Shown here one piece after another: positions 18,696 through 26,640 of a stretch of DNA of 47,224 nucleotides. Source of the stretch: an uncultured Lachnospiraceae bacterium. Its GTDB lineage: Bacteria; Bacillota; Clostridia; Lachnospirales; Lachnospiraceae. The notes beneath the pieces are model-generated. The model was not told the origin of the DNA, did not search any database, and saw only the letters and a list, made by a program, of their open reading frames with translations. The stretch covers positions 1-47,224 of the forward strand of contig CAJUEX010000023.1 in the NCBI GenBank assembly GCA_910585715.1, given 5' to 3'. A program made the translations under genes and the position numbers. The first letter of the stretch is position 1; every line of letters starts with the position of its first letter.

Positions 18696-19721
18696 CTATG
18701 TTTTTTTGTATATGGAATCCAATTGCTTCATCAGATTCTGCAAAGTACCTACCACCTTTTCGTAATCCATACGCTTCGGCCCGATAATTCCAATGGTACC
18801 TTTCATCCCTTCTTCCAGCTCGTAAGTGGCCGTTACTACACTGCAGTCCTTCATGGACTGTACAGGCGTTTCTGCGCCAATGTATACCTGAATGCCCTTT
18901 TCCTGACTTTTCTCCAGAGTATCCTGCACCAGACTGGTCAATAGCTGCTTTTCCTCAAAGGTGCTTATGATTTCGCTTGCTTTCTCACCGTTGCTCAGCT
19001 CGGGATATTTAAAAATGTTGTTGGCGCCGGAGGTATAAATCTGTAAATCCTCTTCCTCACGGATAGCCTCTGCCACCGCATCCATCACATCCCCTACGAT
19101 CTTACTGTGTATGCCTGCCTGCTGTTTAAGCTTTGCAATCATTCCAAGGTTGATTTCCTCCAAAGTAAGACCGGACAAATGGGTGTTCAAAAGAATGTTC
19201 AGCTTTAAAATAGTCTCATCATCCAAGGGCGCTTCCAGATTCAGAATATTATTTTTAATAATATTTCCTTCCACTACCACAACTGCCAGAATCTGATTCA
19301 CATCCACACGGGAAAGCTGAATGAATTTCAGTTTGTTGCCCTGATAGCTGGGGGCTGAAATCATGGTGGCATAATTGGTGTTCACTGCTAAAACCTTTGC
19401 TACCTGCTTTAACAGCTGGTCCATTTTTTCTTCTTTTTCAAGAAGCACGACTTTCATTTCATCTACTTCCCGCTCCTTCTGCATAAGCTCATCTACATAA
19501 AGCCGGTAGCCTTTGTCAGAAGGAATCCTGCCCGCAGAGGTATGGGGCTGCAGGATATAGCCAAGCTCCTCTAAATCCGCCATTTCATTTCGTATGGTAG
19601 CAGAGCTTAAATTCAAATCCGTATATTTTGAAATCGTCCTGCTGCCTACCGGTTCTCCCGTTTCCAGGTAATTACGAATAACGGCTTGGAGAATTTTTAA
19701 TTTTCTTTCATCTAGCTGCAT
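18696..19721 (-). CDS. hrcA: Heat-inducible transcription repressor HrcA
   Basis: HrcA binds CIRCE and represses the dnaK operon; its activity depends on GroEL in species studied. The 341-residue protein begins MQLDERKLKILQAVIRNYLE, with the winged helix (GSRTISKYTDLNLSSATIRN, MADLEELGYI) followed by HTSAGRIPSDKGYR. The dimer/inserted domain has PSYQGNKLKFIQLSRVDVN and the C-terminal IGIIGPKRMDYEKVV. It is the first gene of the operon, directly behind a promoter and perfect CIRCE, so it is autoregulated. Confidence 0.97.
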   Translation of the reverse strand: MQLDERKLKILQAVIRNYLETGEPVGSRTISKYTDLNLSSATIRNEMADLEELGYILQPHTSAGRIPSDKGYRLYVDELMQKEREVDEMKVVLLEKEEKMDQLLKQVAKVLAVNTNYATMISAPSYQGNKLKFIQLSRVDVNQILAVVVVEGNIIKNNILNLEAPLDDETILKLNILLNTHLSGLTLEEINLGMIAKLKQQAGIHSKIVGDVMDAVAEAIREEEDLQIYTSGANNIFKYPELSNGEKASEIISTFEEKQLLTSLVQDTLEKSQEKGIQVYIGAETPVQSMKDCSVVTATYELEEGMKGTIGIIGPKRMDYEKVVGTLQNLMKQLDSIYKKT

Positions 19722-19768
19722 TCCATCACTTCCTTATTGTCTACCTTAGAAGAACCTTTTTTGAATTG

Positions 19769-19795
19769 TTAGCACTCGCTTTGATAGAGTGCTAA
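19769..19795 (-). promoter_or_regulatory. CIRCE operator
   Basis: A perfect inverted repeat TTAGCACTC-N9-GAGTGCTAA, exactly the classical HrcA operator, lies 48 bases upstream of hrcA. It begins about 8 bases after the predicted transcription start, so bound HrcA would block promoter escape, and the hairpin will also be in the mRNA leader. Confidence 0.98.
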
Positions 19796-19809
19796 TACGT
19801 TCTGTACCT

Positions 19810-19838
19810 AATGTAGCACTATGAATTTGTATTGTCAA
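19810..19838 (-). promoter_or_regulatory. Sigma-A promoter of hrcA-grpE-dnaK-dnaJ
   Basis: TTGACA (19833-19838), a 17-bp spacer and TACATT (19810-19815) on the minus strand, placed just upstream of CIRCE. Confidence 0.88.
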
Positions 19839-19903
19839 CATTATTTTGCCATAAAATTCTAAAAAAATTATGAAATATGGAAAAAAGGGATTGATAAGAG
19901 GAC

Positions 19904-20051
19904 GTGGGAGCAGGCAGAGCATATGGTAGTCTTCCGGGCACGCTTTCGCTCTGCAAAGACGCAGCGGTACTAACGCACCAAAGAACGGTGCGTAAGGACC
20001 GGCGACTTTGCCAAGGCCCGGAAGACTACCATATGCTCTGCCTGCTCCCAC
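19904..20051. repeat. Long hairpin element R1 (type A)
   Basis: Perfectly complementary 35-bp arms (19904-19938 and 20017-20051) flank a 78-bp core that can itself fold, with GGTGCGT paired to ACGCACC at the tip. The arms share most of their sequence with R4, and the core is related to those of R2, R3 and R4. It lies between the alcohol dehydrogenase gene and the hrcA promoter, ending 65 bp upstream of the -35. There is no T tract, so it is not a standard terminator. The rest of 19839-20251 has no gene. Confidence 0.85.
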
Positions 20052-20168
20052 TGTGTATTGGTAAGCCAACTTGTGTTTTGTGTTCCTGATTATTTTGTCT
20101 TGGAATAATACAGTATGGTTTAATTGAATGCTTTATAGATAAGGCTGGATATAGTTTTTACATATAAG

Positions 20169-20221
20169 AAACACCCCTGATTTTCTTGTGTTATTGCATT
20201 TACAAGGAGCCAGGGGTGTTT
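20169..20221 (-). terminator. Terminator downstream of the alcohol dehydrogenase gene
   Basis: An 11-bp perfect stem AAACACCCCTG/CAGGGGTGTTT (20169-20179, 20211-20221) encloses a 31-base loop with its own CTTGT/ACAAG pairing. The minus-strand side continues TTTCTTATA; the plus-strand side has the longer T run. It lies 30 bases beyond the stop codon. Confidence 0.7.
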
Positions 20222-20251
20222 TTAATATAATTTGTTTTAATTCATTACTAT

Positions 20252-21433
20252 TTAGAAATCAACTTCCGTTCCGTAATAGGTGCAGGTAAACAGGCGTTCC
20301 ATGGCTTCTTTATCGATTTCTCTCGGATTGGAGCCTGTGCAGGCGTCTCCTACGGCGCGTTCTGCGATTCCTGCTATTTTTTCTTTAAATTCGTCTTCTA
20401 CAATGCCAAATTCCTTTAAGGTTTTTGGAATATTTAATTTCACGTTAAATTCATCAATCTTTGCGCAGAGGCTGTTGATGAGAGCTTTTTCAGAAACGCC
20501 GTCTAATCCCATGCGGCGGGCGATTTCTGCGTATCTTGCTGCTGCTACCGGGTTCTTTGCATTGTATTTGATAACGTAGGGCAGATAAATGGCGTTGGCA
20601 CAGCCATGGGGGATGTGCCCCGTGGAGAAGGCTGCTCCTGTCTTGTGTGCCATGGAATGTACAATTCCCAGTAAGGCATTGGAAAATGCCATGCCTGCAA
20701 GGCACTGTGCATAATGCATCTGTTCTCTTGCTGCCATATCTTCATTGTAGGAAGCCGGCAAATAGTCAAGTACCATCTCTATTGCCTGAAGGGCAAGAGG
20801 GTCTGTGAATGGTCCGTTTAAGGTAGATACATATGCCTCAATGGCATGTGTCAGTGCATCCATACCTGTATATGCAACCTGTTTTTTAGGAAGACCCATT
20901 ACCAGGTCAGGGTCAACGATTGCCACGTCCGGGGTAATATTGAAATCTGCCAGAGGATATTTCACGCCAGTCTGATAATTTGTAATAACGGAAAATGCCG
21001 TTACCTCTGTTGCTGTTCCTGAAGTTGTGGGAATGGCACAGAATTTTGCCTTTTGTCTAAGCTCCGGGAAGTTAAAGGGTGTAATCAAATCCTCAAAGGT
21101 GGTGTCCGGATATTCATAAAAAGCCCACATTGCTTTTGCCGCGTCAATGGGGGAACCGCCGCCCATGGATACAATCCAGTCCGGCTCAAATGCCTGCATT
21201 GCCTCTGCCCCCTTCATAACTGTTTCAACAGACGGGTCCGGCTCAACGCCTTCAAAAAGCTCTACCTCCATGCCGGCTTCCTTTAAATAATTCACTGCTT
21301 TATCCAAAAAGCCCTGCCGCTTCATGGAGCCGCCGCCCACTACTAAAATTGCCTTTTTGCCCTTTAAGTTTTTCAGCTCTTCAAGGCTCCCTTTCCCATG
21401 GTATACATCTCTCGGTAATGTAAATCTTGCCAT
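20252..21433 (-). CDS. Iron-containing alcohol dehydrogenase
   Basis: This 393-residue group III (iron-dependent) alcohol dehydrogenase would use NAD(P)H to interconvert an aldehyde/ketone and an alcohol. It shows the nucleotide-binding GGGSPIDAAKAM, the metal-site region with DALTHAIEAYVS and HSMAHKTGAAFSTGHIPHG, which supply the Asp and His ligands, and an N-terminal TLPRDVYHGKGS typical of the family. The substrate cannot be read from the sequence; butanol, 1,2-propanediol/1,3-propanediol or lactaldehyde-type activities all occur in close families. It appears monocistronic, with a terminator behind it and the hairpin element R1 beyond that. Confidence 0.93.
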   Translation of the reverse strand: MARFTLPRDVYHGKGSLEELKNLKGKKAILVVGGGSMKRQGFLDKAVNYLKEAGMEVELFEGVEPDPSVETVMKGAEAMQAFEPDWIVSMGGGSPIDAAKAMWAFYEYPDTTFEDLITPFNFPELRQKAKFCAIPTTSGTATEVTAFSVITNYQTGVKYPLADFNITPDVAIVDPDLVMGLPKKQVAYTGMDALTHAIEAYVSTLNGPFTDPLALQAIEMVLDYLPASYNEDMAAREQMHYAQCLAGMAFSNALLGIVHSMAHKTGAAFSTGHIPHGCANAIYLPYVIKYNAKNPVAAARYAEIARRMGLDGVSEKALINSLCAKIDEFNVKLNIPKTLKEFGIVEDEFKEKIAGIAERAVGDACTGSNPREIDKEAMERLFTCTYYGTEVDF

Positions 21434-21632
21434 ATGTAGCCCTCCAAATATAAATTTATAATATTATTGTCTGAGAAATCTCTTAAAAATTCCTCTATTT
21501 ATCCAGTATAGCGAAATGCTTCCGAATATGCAATCAAAAAGAGGAAATTTAAGAACTTTTTATATTTTTCAGGACTGTTGTCTGACAGCTCGGCTTTTTT
21601 CTTCTTTGCCTGTCACCGGCATGCTTCTTCGC

Positions 21633-22547
21633 TTACTCCACACATCCGATGATTTCCCCAATATCTTCTATATGATATTGCTCCATATATGCCTCAATAC
21701 CCTGTATAGTCTCTTCAGTAGTGTAAGGATTCACAAAATTCATGGCACCTACGGAAACTGCCGCGGCTCCCGCCATAAGAAATTCTATGGCATCTTCGCC
21801 GTTTGCAATGCCGCCCATGCCAATGATGGGGATTTTTACAGCATGTGCTGCTTCGTATACCATGCGAACCGCCACCGGCTTTATGGCAGGACCGGAAAGA
21901 CCTCCGGTTTTGTTCGCCAAAGCAAACTTCCTTCTATGGATATCTATTTTCATTCCGGTTATGGTATTGATTAAGGACAGGGCATCTGCCCCTGCGGCTT
22001 CTGCCGCTTTTGCCATTTCTGCAATGCTTGTTACATTGGGGCTTAATTTCATGATAACAGGCTGCCTTGCCTTTTTCTTAATCTCTTCCGTAATGTGATA
22101 CAGGGCATCTGTTTTCTGTCCAAAGGCAATGGCGCCTTCCTTTACGTTTGGACAGGATACGTTGATTTCCAGCATATCCACCGGCTGCTCTGACAGCCTT
22201 TCCACCACTTCCACATAATCCTCCACGGATTTTCCGCACACATTGACGATTACTTTTGTATCATATTTCTTTAAAAACTCCAAATCCCTTTTGATAAAAA
22301 CATCGATTCCAGGATTTTGCAGGCCAATGGCATTTAACATCCCTCCGTAAGTTTCCGCAACTCTCGGGGTGGGATTACCGGGCCATGGTTTATTGGCAAC
22401 TCCCTTTGTCACTATGGCTCCAAGCTTATTTAAATCTACAAATTCTTCATATTCCATGCCCGAACCAAAGGTTCCGGAAGCTGTCATAACCGGATTCTTA
22501 AATGTAACCCCTGCTATAGTTACTGCTGTATTCCTCTTCTGTTCCAT
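21633..22547 (-). CDS. pyrD: Dihydroorotate dehydrogenase B, catalytic subunit (PyrD type 1B)
   Basis: This subunit oxidises dihydroorotate to orotate with FMN and passes electrons through PyrK to NAD. The 304-residue protein has VTFKNPVMTASGTFGSG, the catalytic loop MLEINVSCPNVKEG with the class 1 active-site cysteine, LSPNVTSIAEMAKAAE, and the FMN phosphate-binding IIGMGGIANGEDAIEFL. The ATG at 22547 is chosen because GAGG precedes it and its first base overlaps the pyrK TGA, which signals translational coupling. The longer frame to 22592 has no site of its own. Confidence 0.96.
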   Translation of the reverse strand: MEQKRNTAVTIAGVTFKNPVMTASGTFGSGMEYEEFVDLNKLGAIVTKGVANKPWPGNPTPRVAETYGGMLNAIGLQNPGIDVFIKRDLEFLKKYDTKVIVNVCGKSVEDYVEVVERLSEQPVDMLEINVSCPNVKEGAIAFGQKTDALYHITEEIKKKARQPVIMKLSPNVTSIAEMAKAAEAAGADALSLINTITGMKIDIHRRKFALANKTGGLSGPAIKPVAVRMVYEAAHAVKIPIIGMGGIANGEDAIEFLMAGAAAVSVGAMNFVNPYTTEETIQGIEAYMEQYHIEDIGEIIGCVE

Positions 22548-23386
22548 CAGATATCCACCTCCTCTGCCAGATAAACAGGACCATCTGTACACACTCTTGC
22601 ATTATGCACAAAGGAATGATGGTCTACTTCCTTTGTTTTACACACACAGCCAAGACATGCTCCTATACCGCATGCCATCCGCTCCTCTAAGGACAGATAT
22701 GCTGTCATGCCGTTCTCTGCCGCATATTCTTTAATTGCCCGAAGCATGGGCATGGGACCGCAGGAGAAAATCACATCCCCCTTTAAATGATTATCCTCTA
22801 TAGCATTCATAACGGTTCCCTTACTTCCTGTGCTGCCATCCTCCGTTGCTATATAAACCTCTCCATACTGCTTTAAGTCTTCATGCAAAAACAGCTCGCT
22901 TCGATAACCAAGTATTATTTTAATATTACTGTTATCCCTTCTGTTCTTCTGATTAACCATAGCTAATTCTTTTGCCAGCTGGAGCATAGGCGGAATGCCA
23001 ATTCCGCCCCCCATTAAAAATACAGTTTTTCCTTCCGCTTCTTCTAAGGGGAATCCATTTCCCAGAATGCCTAAAACGGAAATATTGTCTCCCTGCTTAT
23101 AGCCGGAAAACTCTTTTGTTCCCTGCCCTGCAACTCTGTAGACAATCCGCAGCCTTTCTTTTCTTTCATCCACTTCACAAATACTGATGGGCCTTGGGAG
23201 AAGAGTCGCTTCATTTTTCGGATAAATGCTTATAAACTGTCCCGGATGGGCATTCTTTGCAAGCGATGTGGAAATCCACATATCAAAAATCCCGCCGGCT
23301 GTTTCTTTTTGGGAATATACAACTGCTGTTTCTTTTCTCTTTTTTTCTATGTTATTTTTTTCTTTCATACTGTTCTTTTTTTCCAT
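22547..23386 (-). CDS. pyrK: Dihydroorotate dehydrogenase B, electron transfer subunit PyrK
   Basis: PyrK carries FAD and a [2Fe-2S] cluster and connects PyrD to NAD+. The 279-residue protein has a Lys-rich N-terminal extension (about 25 residues). It then has the FAD-binding LLPRPISICEV, NAD-binding VFLMGGGIGIPPMLQLAKEL and the cysteine cluster MACGIGACLGCVCKTKE plus ARVC near the C-terminus. It is translationally coupled to pyrD by a 1-base overlap. A decayed hairpin element separates it from pyrC. Confidence 0.96.
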   Translation of the reverse strand: MEKKNSMKEKNNIEKKRKETAVVYSQKETAGGIFDMWISTSLAKNAHPGQFISIYPKNEATLLPRPISICEVDERKERLRIVYRVAGQGTKEFSGYKQGDNISVLGILGNGFPLEEAEGKTVFLMGGGIGIPPMLQLAKELAMVNQKNRRDNSNIKIILGYRSELFLHEDLKQYGEVYIATEDGSTGSKGTVMNAIEDNHLKGDVIFSCGPMPMLRAIKEYAAENGMTAYLSLEERMACGIGACLGCVCKTKEVDHHSFVHNARVCTDGPVYLAEEVDI

Positions 23387-23446
23387 GTATTTCTCCTATC
23401 CGAATTTGTTCTTATGCCTGCTGTTCATACAAAACACTCTCTACAG

Positions 23447-23603
23447 CAGTTCAGCCTCCCTCCATCCTTTCCCCGCTGAAACTGAAACCGGCTGCAGGCA
23501 GAAAATGTTTTGCTCAACCAGATACTTTTGAACTTAGCACTGCTACTTTTTTATCCAAACGGGAGCGTTGCAGTATAGGAACAGTTTCTGCAGACATTCC
23601 CTT
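23447..23603. repeat. Decayed hairpin element R5
   Basis: The left part carries GTTCAG and CCGGCTGCAGGCAGAAAATG as in the R2 arm. The centre carries the 3' half of the core (CTTAGCACTGCT followed by an A/T tract and GGGAGCGTTGC), and the right part resembles a mutated right arm (TTTCTGCAGACATTCCC). The 5' half of the core is missing and the arms no longer pair well. It fills most of the pyrC-pyrK gap. Confidence 0.65.
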
Positions 23604-23618
23604 CATAAAATAAGAATA

Positions 23619-24944
23619 TCACTCCGCCCGGTATACAATAACTCCTTCCACAATGGTAAAATATATCTTTCCCTGAAGTCTTTCGCCGATGAAGGGGGTA
23701 TTGTGGGATTTAGAGTATATGTCCTCCTCCCTGAATATATACTTTTCCTTATCATTAAACACAATCAAATCCGCCGGCGCCCCTTCTTCTATGATGCCAG
23801 CCTGCAAGTGATAAAGCCGCGCCGGATTTAAGCTCATTTTTTCAAACAATACAGGCAGGGTAAGGTGTCCCAGCTCCACCAAATTAGCAATCGCTAACCC
23901 AAATGCAGTTTCCAGCCCGATAATGCCGCTTGGGGCTTCCGTCAGGGGCCTGTCCTTTTCTTCTTTTGCATGGGGTGCATGGTCGGTGGCAATCAAGTCA
24001 ATGGCTCCATCCTTTAACCCCTCAATAATGGCAAGTCTGTCCTCTTCCCTTCTTAAAGGAGGATTCATTTTTGCCAGGGTCCCTTTCTTTATGACAGCTT
24101 CCTCCGTCAAGGTAAAATGGTGAGGGGTAGCTTCCGCATGAATATTGCTGCCCTGCTTTTTTGCTCTTCGGACGATTTCCACACCTTCCTTTGTACTGAT
24201 ATGCTGCACATTTAAAGAAACCCCCGTCTGAAGGGCAAGCGCCACATCCCTTTCAATCAGGGAAATCTCCGCTTTAGAATCGGAACCTCCTATTCCAAAA
24301 TAAGCGGCAACAGCTCCCGCATTCACACCATTATTTTCTATAAAAGAAGGATCCTCCTCATGAAGGCTTATGGGAACCTTAAGCTCCTTTGCAGTGAGCA
24401 TTGCCTGTTCCAAAAGCTCCTTGTCCATAAGGGGAATGCCGTCATCTGTAAACCCCGCCGCTCCCGCCGCCTTCAAAGCCTTCATATCCGTCAATTCCCT
24501 GCCTTTAAGCCCTTTGGTAACAGTTCCGCACGTTTCTACATGAATCTTCGTTTCCCTTCCTTTTTCCAATATATAAGAAAGTGTCTCTTCATTATCCACG
24601 GCAGGCTTTGTATTTGCCATGAGCACCACTGTGGTAAATCCTCCCTTAGCCGCCGCCCTTGCACCCGAGAGAATATCTTCCTTATAAGTAAAGCCCGGGT
24701 CCCTAAAATGCACATGGAGATCCACAAGCCCCGGACCTACTTTCATCCCCGAAGCATCCAGAACCTGTATTCCATCCTCCATTCCGTCCTGCTTCCCGCA
24801 ATCATCCCCAAACTCTTCCTCTAGCTTTTTTTCATCCAGTTCCTTTTCTATCCTCTTTATCCTTCCCTCCTGAATCAAAATATCCGCCTGCATCTCCTGC
24901 TGCTTTACAGGGTCTATAATCGTTCCATTTTTAATCAACAGCAC
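23619..24944 (-). CDS. pyrC: Dihydroorotase, type I
   Basis: This zinc enzyme closes carbamoyl-aspartate to dihydroorotate, the third step of pyrimidine synthesis. The 441-residue protein has the metal motif DLHVHFRDPGFTYKEDI, NTKPAVD, later His segments ISLHEEDPS and LNVQHISTKEG, and the IATDHAPHAKEEK active-site loop. It is class I, with a Glu/Asp-rich insert at about residues 35-60 before the TIM barrel. Translation starts at a GTG (24944) with AAGGA about 10 bases upstream. It is the first gene of pyrC-pyrK-pyrD. No PyrR-type attenuator is visible in the short leader. Confidence 0.95.
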   Translation of the reverse strand: MLLIKNGTIIDPVKQQEMQADILIQEGRIKRIEKELDEKKLEEEFGDDCGKQDGMEDGIQVLDASGMKVGPGLVDLHVHFRDPGFTYKEDILSGARAAAKGGFTTVVLMANTKPAVDNEETLSYILEKGRETKIHVETCGTVTKGLKGRELTDMKALKAAGAAGFTDDGIPLMDKELLEQAMLTAKELKVPISLHEEDPSFIENNGVNAGAVAAYFGIGGSDSKAEISLIERDVALALQTGVSLNVQHISTKEGVEIVRRAKKQGSNIHAEATPHHFTLTEEAVIKKGTLAKMNPPLRREEDRLAIIEGLKDGAIDLIATDHAPHAKEEKDRPLTEAPSGIIGLETAFGLAIANLVELGHLTLPVLFEKMSLNPARLYHLQAGIIEEGAPADLIVFNDKEKYIFREEDIYSKSHNTPFIGERLQGKIYFTIVEGVIVYRAE

Positions 24945-24987
24945 TATTTTTGCTTCCTTTCTTCATCGGAAAAATTTTGTTTAAAAT

Positions 24988-25016
24988 ATTATACGTTATT
25001 TTCAAAGTTTATACAA
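24988..25016 (-). promoter_or_regulatory. Likely pyrC promoter
   Basis: TTGTAT (25011-25016), 17-bp spacer and TATAAT (24988-24993) on the minus strand. This gives a leader of about 37 bases, too short for an attenuator. Confidence 0.6.
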
Positions 25017-25140
25017 ATATTTTTCCATATAAGGGATTATAGGAGTAATCAGTAGTCTGCCAACTCTTACTGGATATCAAAATGTCCCCCACATCCCTCT
25101 TTTGCGTCCTCCCCCCACTCCCCCCTTTTCCTTTTTTTCT

Positions 25141-25551
25141 CTACTGAAACACCACCGCCTTCTCAATCAACTCCAGCTTAATCACCACATAAGGATAAGA
25201 AGCCGCACTTCCCTTCGCATCCTCATCCGTAGGCCCTATTAAATTACTGTCCATATAAATAGCATTTTCCGTCTCATACACCTCATCCACAGTAATACAA
25301 TATCCCCCCGTAGGCTGTTTCCCATATCCTGTACATATATATAAATATCCCGCTTCCTCATAAGTGAATTTAAAAGGATTTTCCTTCTGGCTTTCAATGG
25401 AAGCTTTTAACTCCTCCGGCAGTTCATCCTCGCTGACTACTGTAAAATCCAAATCCTTTATTTTTTCTTCCTTATCCACTTTCTTCGCACATCCAAAAAG
25501 CAATATGCCCATCAATAAGATAAAAATCATTGCAATACCCTGTTTTTTCAT
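25141..25551 (-). CDS. Lipoprotein with PrcB C-terminal-like domain
   Basis: With the start at 25551 the product is 136 residues: MKKQGIAMIFILLMGILLFG followed by a lipobox cysteine (LLFGC), so it is probably anchored outside the membrane. The rest contains LYICTGYGKQPTGGYCITV and PYVVIKLE, which resemble the C-terminal domain of protease-complex subunit PrcB. An ATG at 25599 has an AGGA site but would bury the signal peptide, so I prefer the shorter form, whose ribosome binding site (GGCGGG) is weak. It is a single gene in this orientation, divergent from the acyltransferase gene. The function is unknown. Confidence 0.7.
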   Translation of the reverse strand: MKKQGIAMIFILLMGILLFGCAKKVDKEEKIKDLDFTVVSEDELPEELKASIESQKENPFKFTYEEAGYLYICTGYGKQPTGGYCITVDEVYETENAIYMDSNLIGPTDEDAKGSAASYPYVVIKLELIEKAVVFQ

Positions 25552-25679
25552 AAATGCGCCCGCCTTCCATATATATAATTGCAAACTTTCTTCCTTCATT
25601 TTATTCCTGCAGGCTTGTTTTTTATACATCTTTTCCTGTAACAGTTTATCCAATCGTTTTCAAGCTTTCAAACAGCCAT

Positions 25680-25754
25680 TGGGGCGAAGATTTTGCAAAA
25701 CATAATTTCTTAAGCCCTTACTAAATCGACTGTTTTCTATAAAAAGACGATTTA
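25680..25754. repeat. Fragment of a hairpin element (R6) and short hairpin
   Basis: GATTTTGCAAAACATAATTT followed by CTTAAGCCCTTA resembles the R3 arm-core border (GATTTGGCAGAACATGATTT then CTTAAGGAGCCCTTA). It runs into a 7-bp hairpin TAAATCG/CGATTTA (25722-25754). It lies between the divergent lipoprotein and acyltransferase genes, so it is not a terminator by position. Confidence 0.45.
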
Positions 25755-25839
25755 CCATTTATTTTGTTGTATTTTCTTTTTTTCTCGGCTATAATCCTAT
25801 TGATTGGTTTGATTGTAAAAGATAGGAGTCGTGGCAAAG

Positions 25840-26574
25840 ATGCTTCGTTTTATTTGTGTTGCAAGTTTTGTTATTTTATTTTTGGTTTTCAGCATTCCGT
25901 TGCTTATAGCAGAATGGATTATTGGATTTTTTAACAAAGAGGTAAAGGACAAAAGCTCCCTTGCCATTGTCAATTGGGCTTTTCGCTGCTGCATATGGAT
26001 GGCAGGGGCCTCCGCCACCGTACTTGGAGAAGAAAATGTACCAAAGGATGAGGCCGTTTTATATGTGGGAAACCATAGAAGCTACTTTGATATTTTATTG
26101 ACTTATATAAGAGTTCCGAGACCTACCGGATATGTAGCAAAGGTGGAAATGCTCCGCTATCCCCTTTTATGCAACTGGATGAAGAATCTCCACTGTCTGT
26201 TTTTAGACAGGAGCAATATTAAAAAAGGGTTAAAAACCATATTGACCGGCGTAGAAAAAGTGAAATCCGGCATTTCCATCTGTATCTTTCCGGAAGGCAC
26301 CAGAAACAAGACAAACGATACGTTCCTGCCTTTTAAGGATGGCAGCTTTAAAATAGCTGAAAAGGCAAATGCGCCAATTGTCCCCATTACCATCAACAAC
26401 TCCGCCGCTATTTTTGAAGACCATCTTCCCAAAATGAAAAAAACCCATGTAGTCATTGAATATGGAAAGCCCATCCGGATGAGCGAGCTTTCCAAAGAGG
26501 ATAAGAAAAACATCGGAGTTTATGTACAGAACATCATAAAAACAACCTACGAAAAAAACAAGGCGCTTGTATAA
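25840..26574 (+). CDS. plsC: 1-acyl-sn-glycerol-3-phosphate acyltransferase (PlsC family)
   Basis: PlsC acylates lysophosphatidic acid to phosphatidic acid at the membrane. The 244-residue protein has an N-terminal hydrophobic helix, the acceptor motif GNHRSYFDILLTY (HX4D type), FLDRSN, and the substrate-binding FPEGTRNK, followed by PIVPITI. A GGAG at 25825-25828 is 2 bases from a GTG at 25831 and 11 from the ATG at 25840; I prefer the ATG. This is the only clear plus-strand gene between 70 and 44000. It is convergent with murF and shares a bidirectional terminator with it. Confidence 0.9.
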   Translation: MLRFICVASFVILFLVFSIPLLIAEWIIGFFNKEVKDKSSLAIVNWAFRCCIWMAGASATVLGEENVPKDEAVLYVGNHRSYFDILLTYIRVPRPTGYVAKVEMLRYPLLCNWMKNLHCLFLDRSNIKKGLKTILTGVEKVKSGISICIFPEGTRNKTNDTFLPFKDGSFKIAEKANAPIVPITINNSAAIFEDHLPKMKKTHVVIEYGKPIRMSELSKEDKKNIGVYVQNIIKTTYEKNKALV

Positions 26575-26586
26575 CGCCTTGTTTTT
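26557..26586 (+). terminator. Bidirectional terminator between plsC and murF
   Basis: Stem AACAAGGCG/CGCCTTGTT (26557-26565, 26575-26583) overlaps the plsC stop codon. It is followed by a T run on the plus strand and by a longer T run on the minus strand, so it can stop transcription from both convergent genes. Confidence 0.9.
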
Positions 26587-26600
26587 CAGTTCTTCCTTAA

Positions 26601-26640
26601 TAACAGTTCAGACAGCAGCTTTTGCAGGAACCAGAACTAT
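26601..26640. repeat. Half-arm fragment of the hairpin family (R7)
   Basis: TAACAGTTCAG followed by CAGGAACCAGAAC matches the outer part of the R2 arm (TAACAGTTCAG, CAGGAATCAGAAC). It runs up to the murF stop codon. Confidence 0.5.

Noticed and set aside
19904..20051. Long hairpins as ordinary rho-independent terminators
   Set aside because: No T tract follows either side, the arms are far longer than needed, and separate normal terminators exist beside R1 (20169-20221) and R3 (33183-33223).
24945..25016. PyrR-type attenuator or riboswitch before pyrC
   Set aside because: The predicted leader is about 37 bases with no antiterminator or terminator stem.
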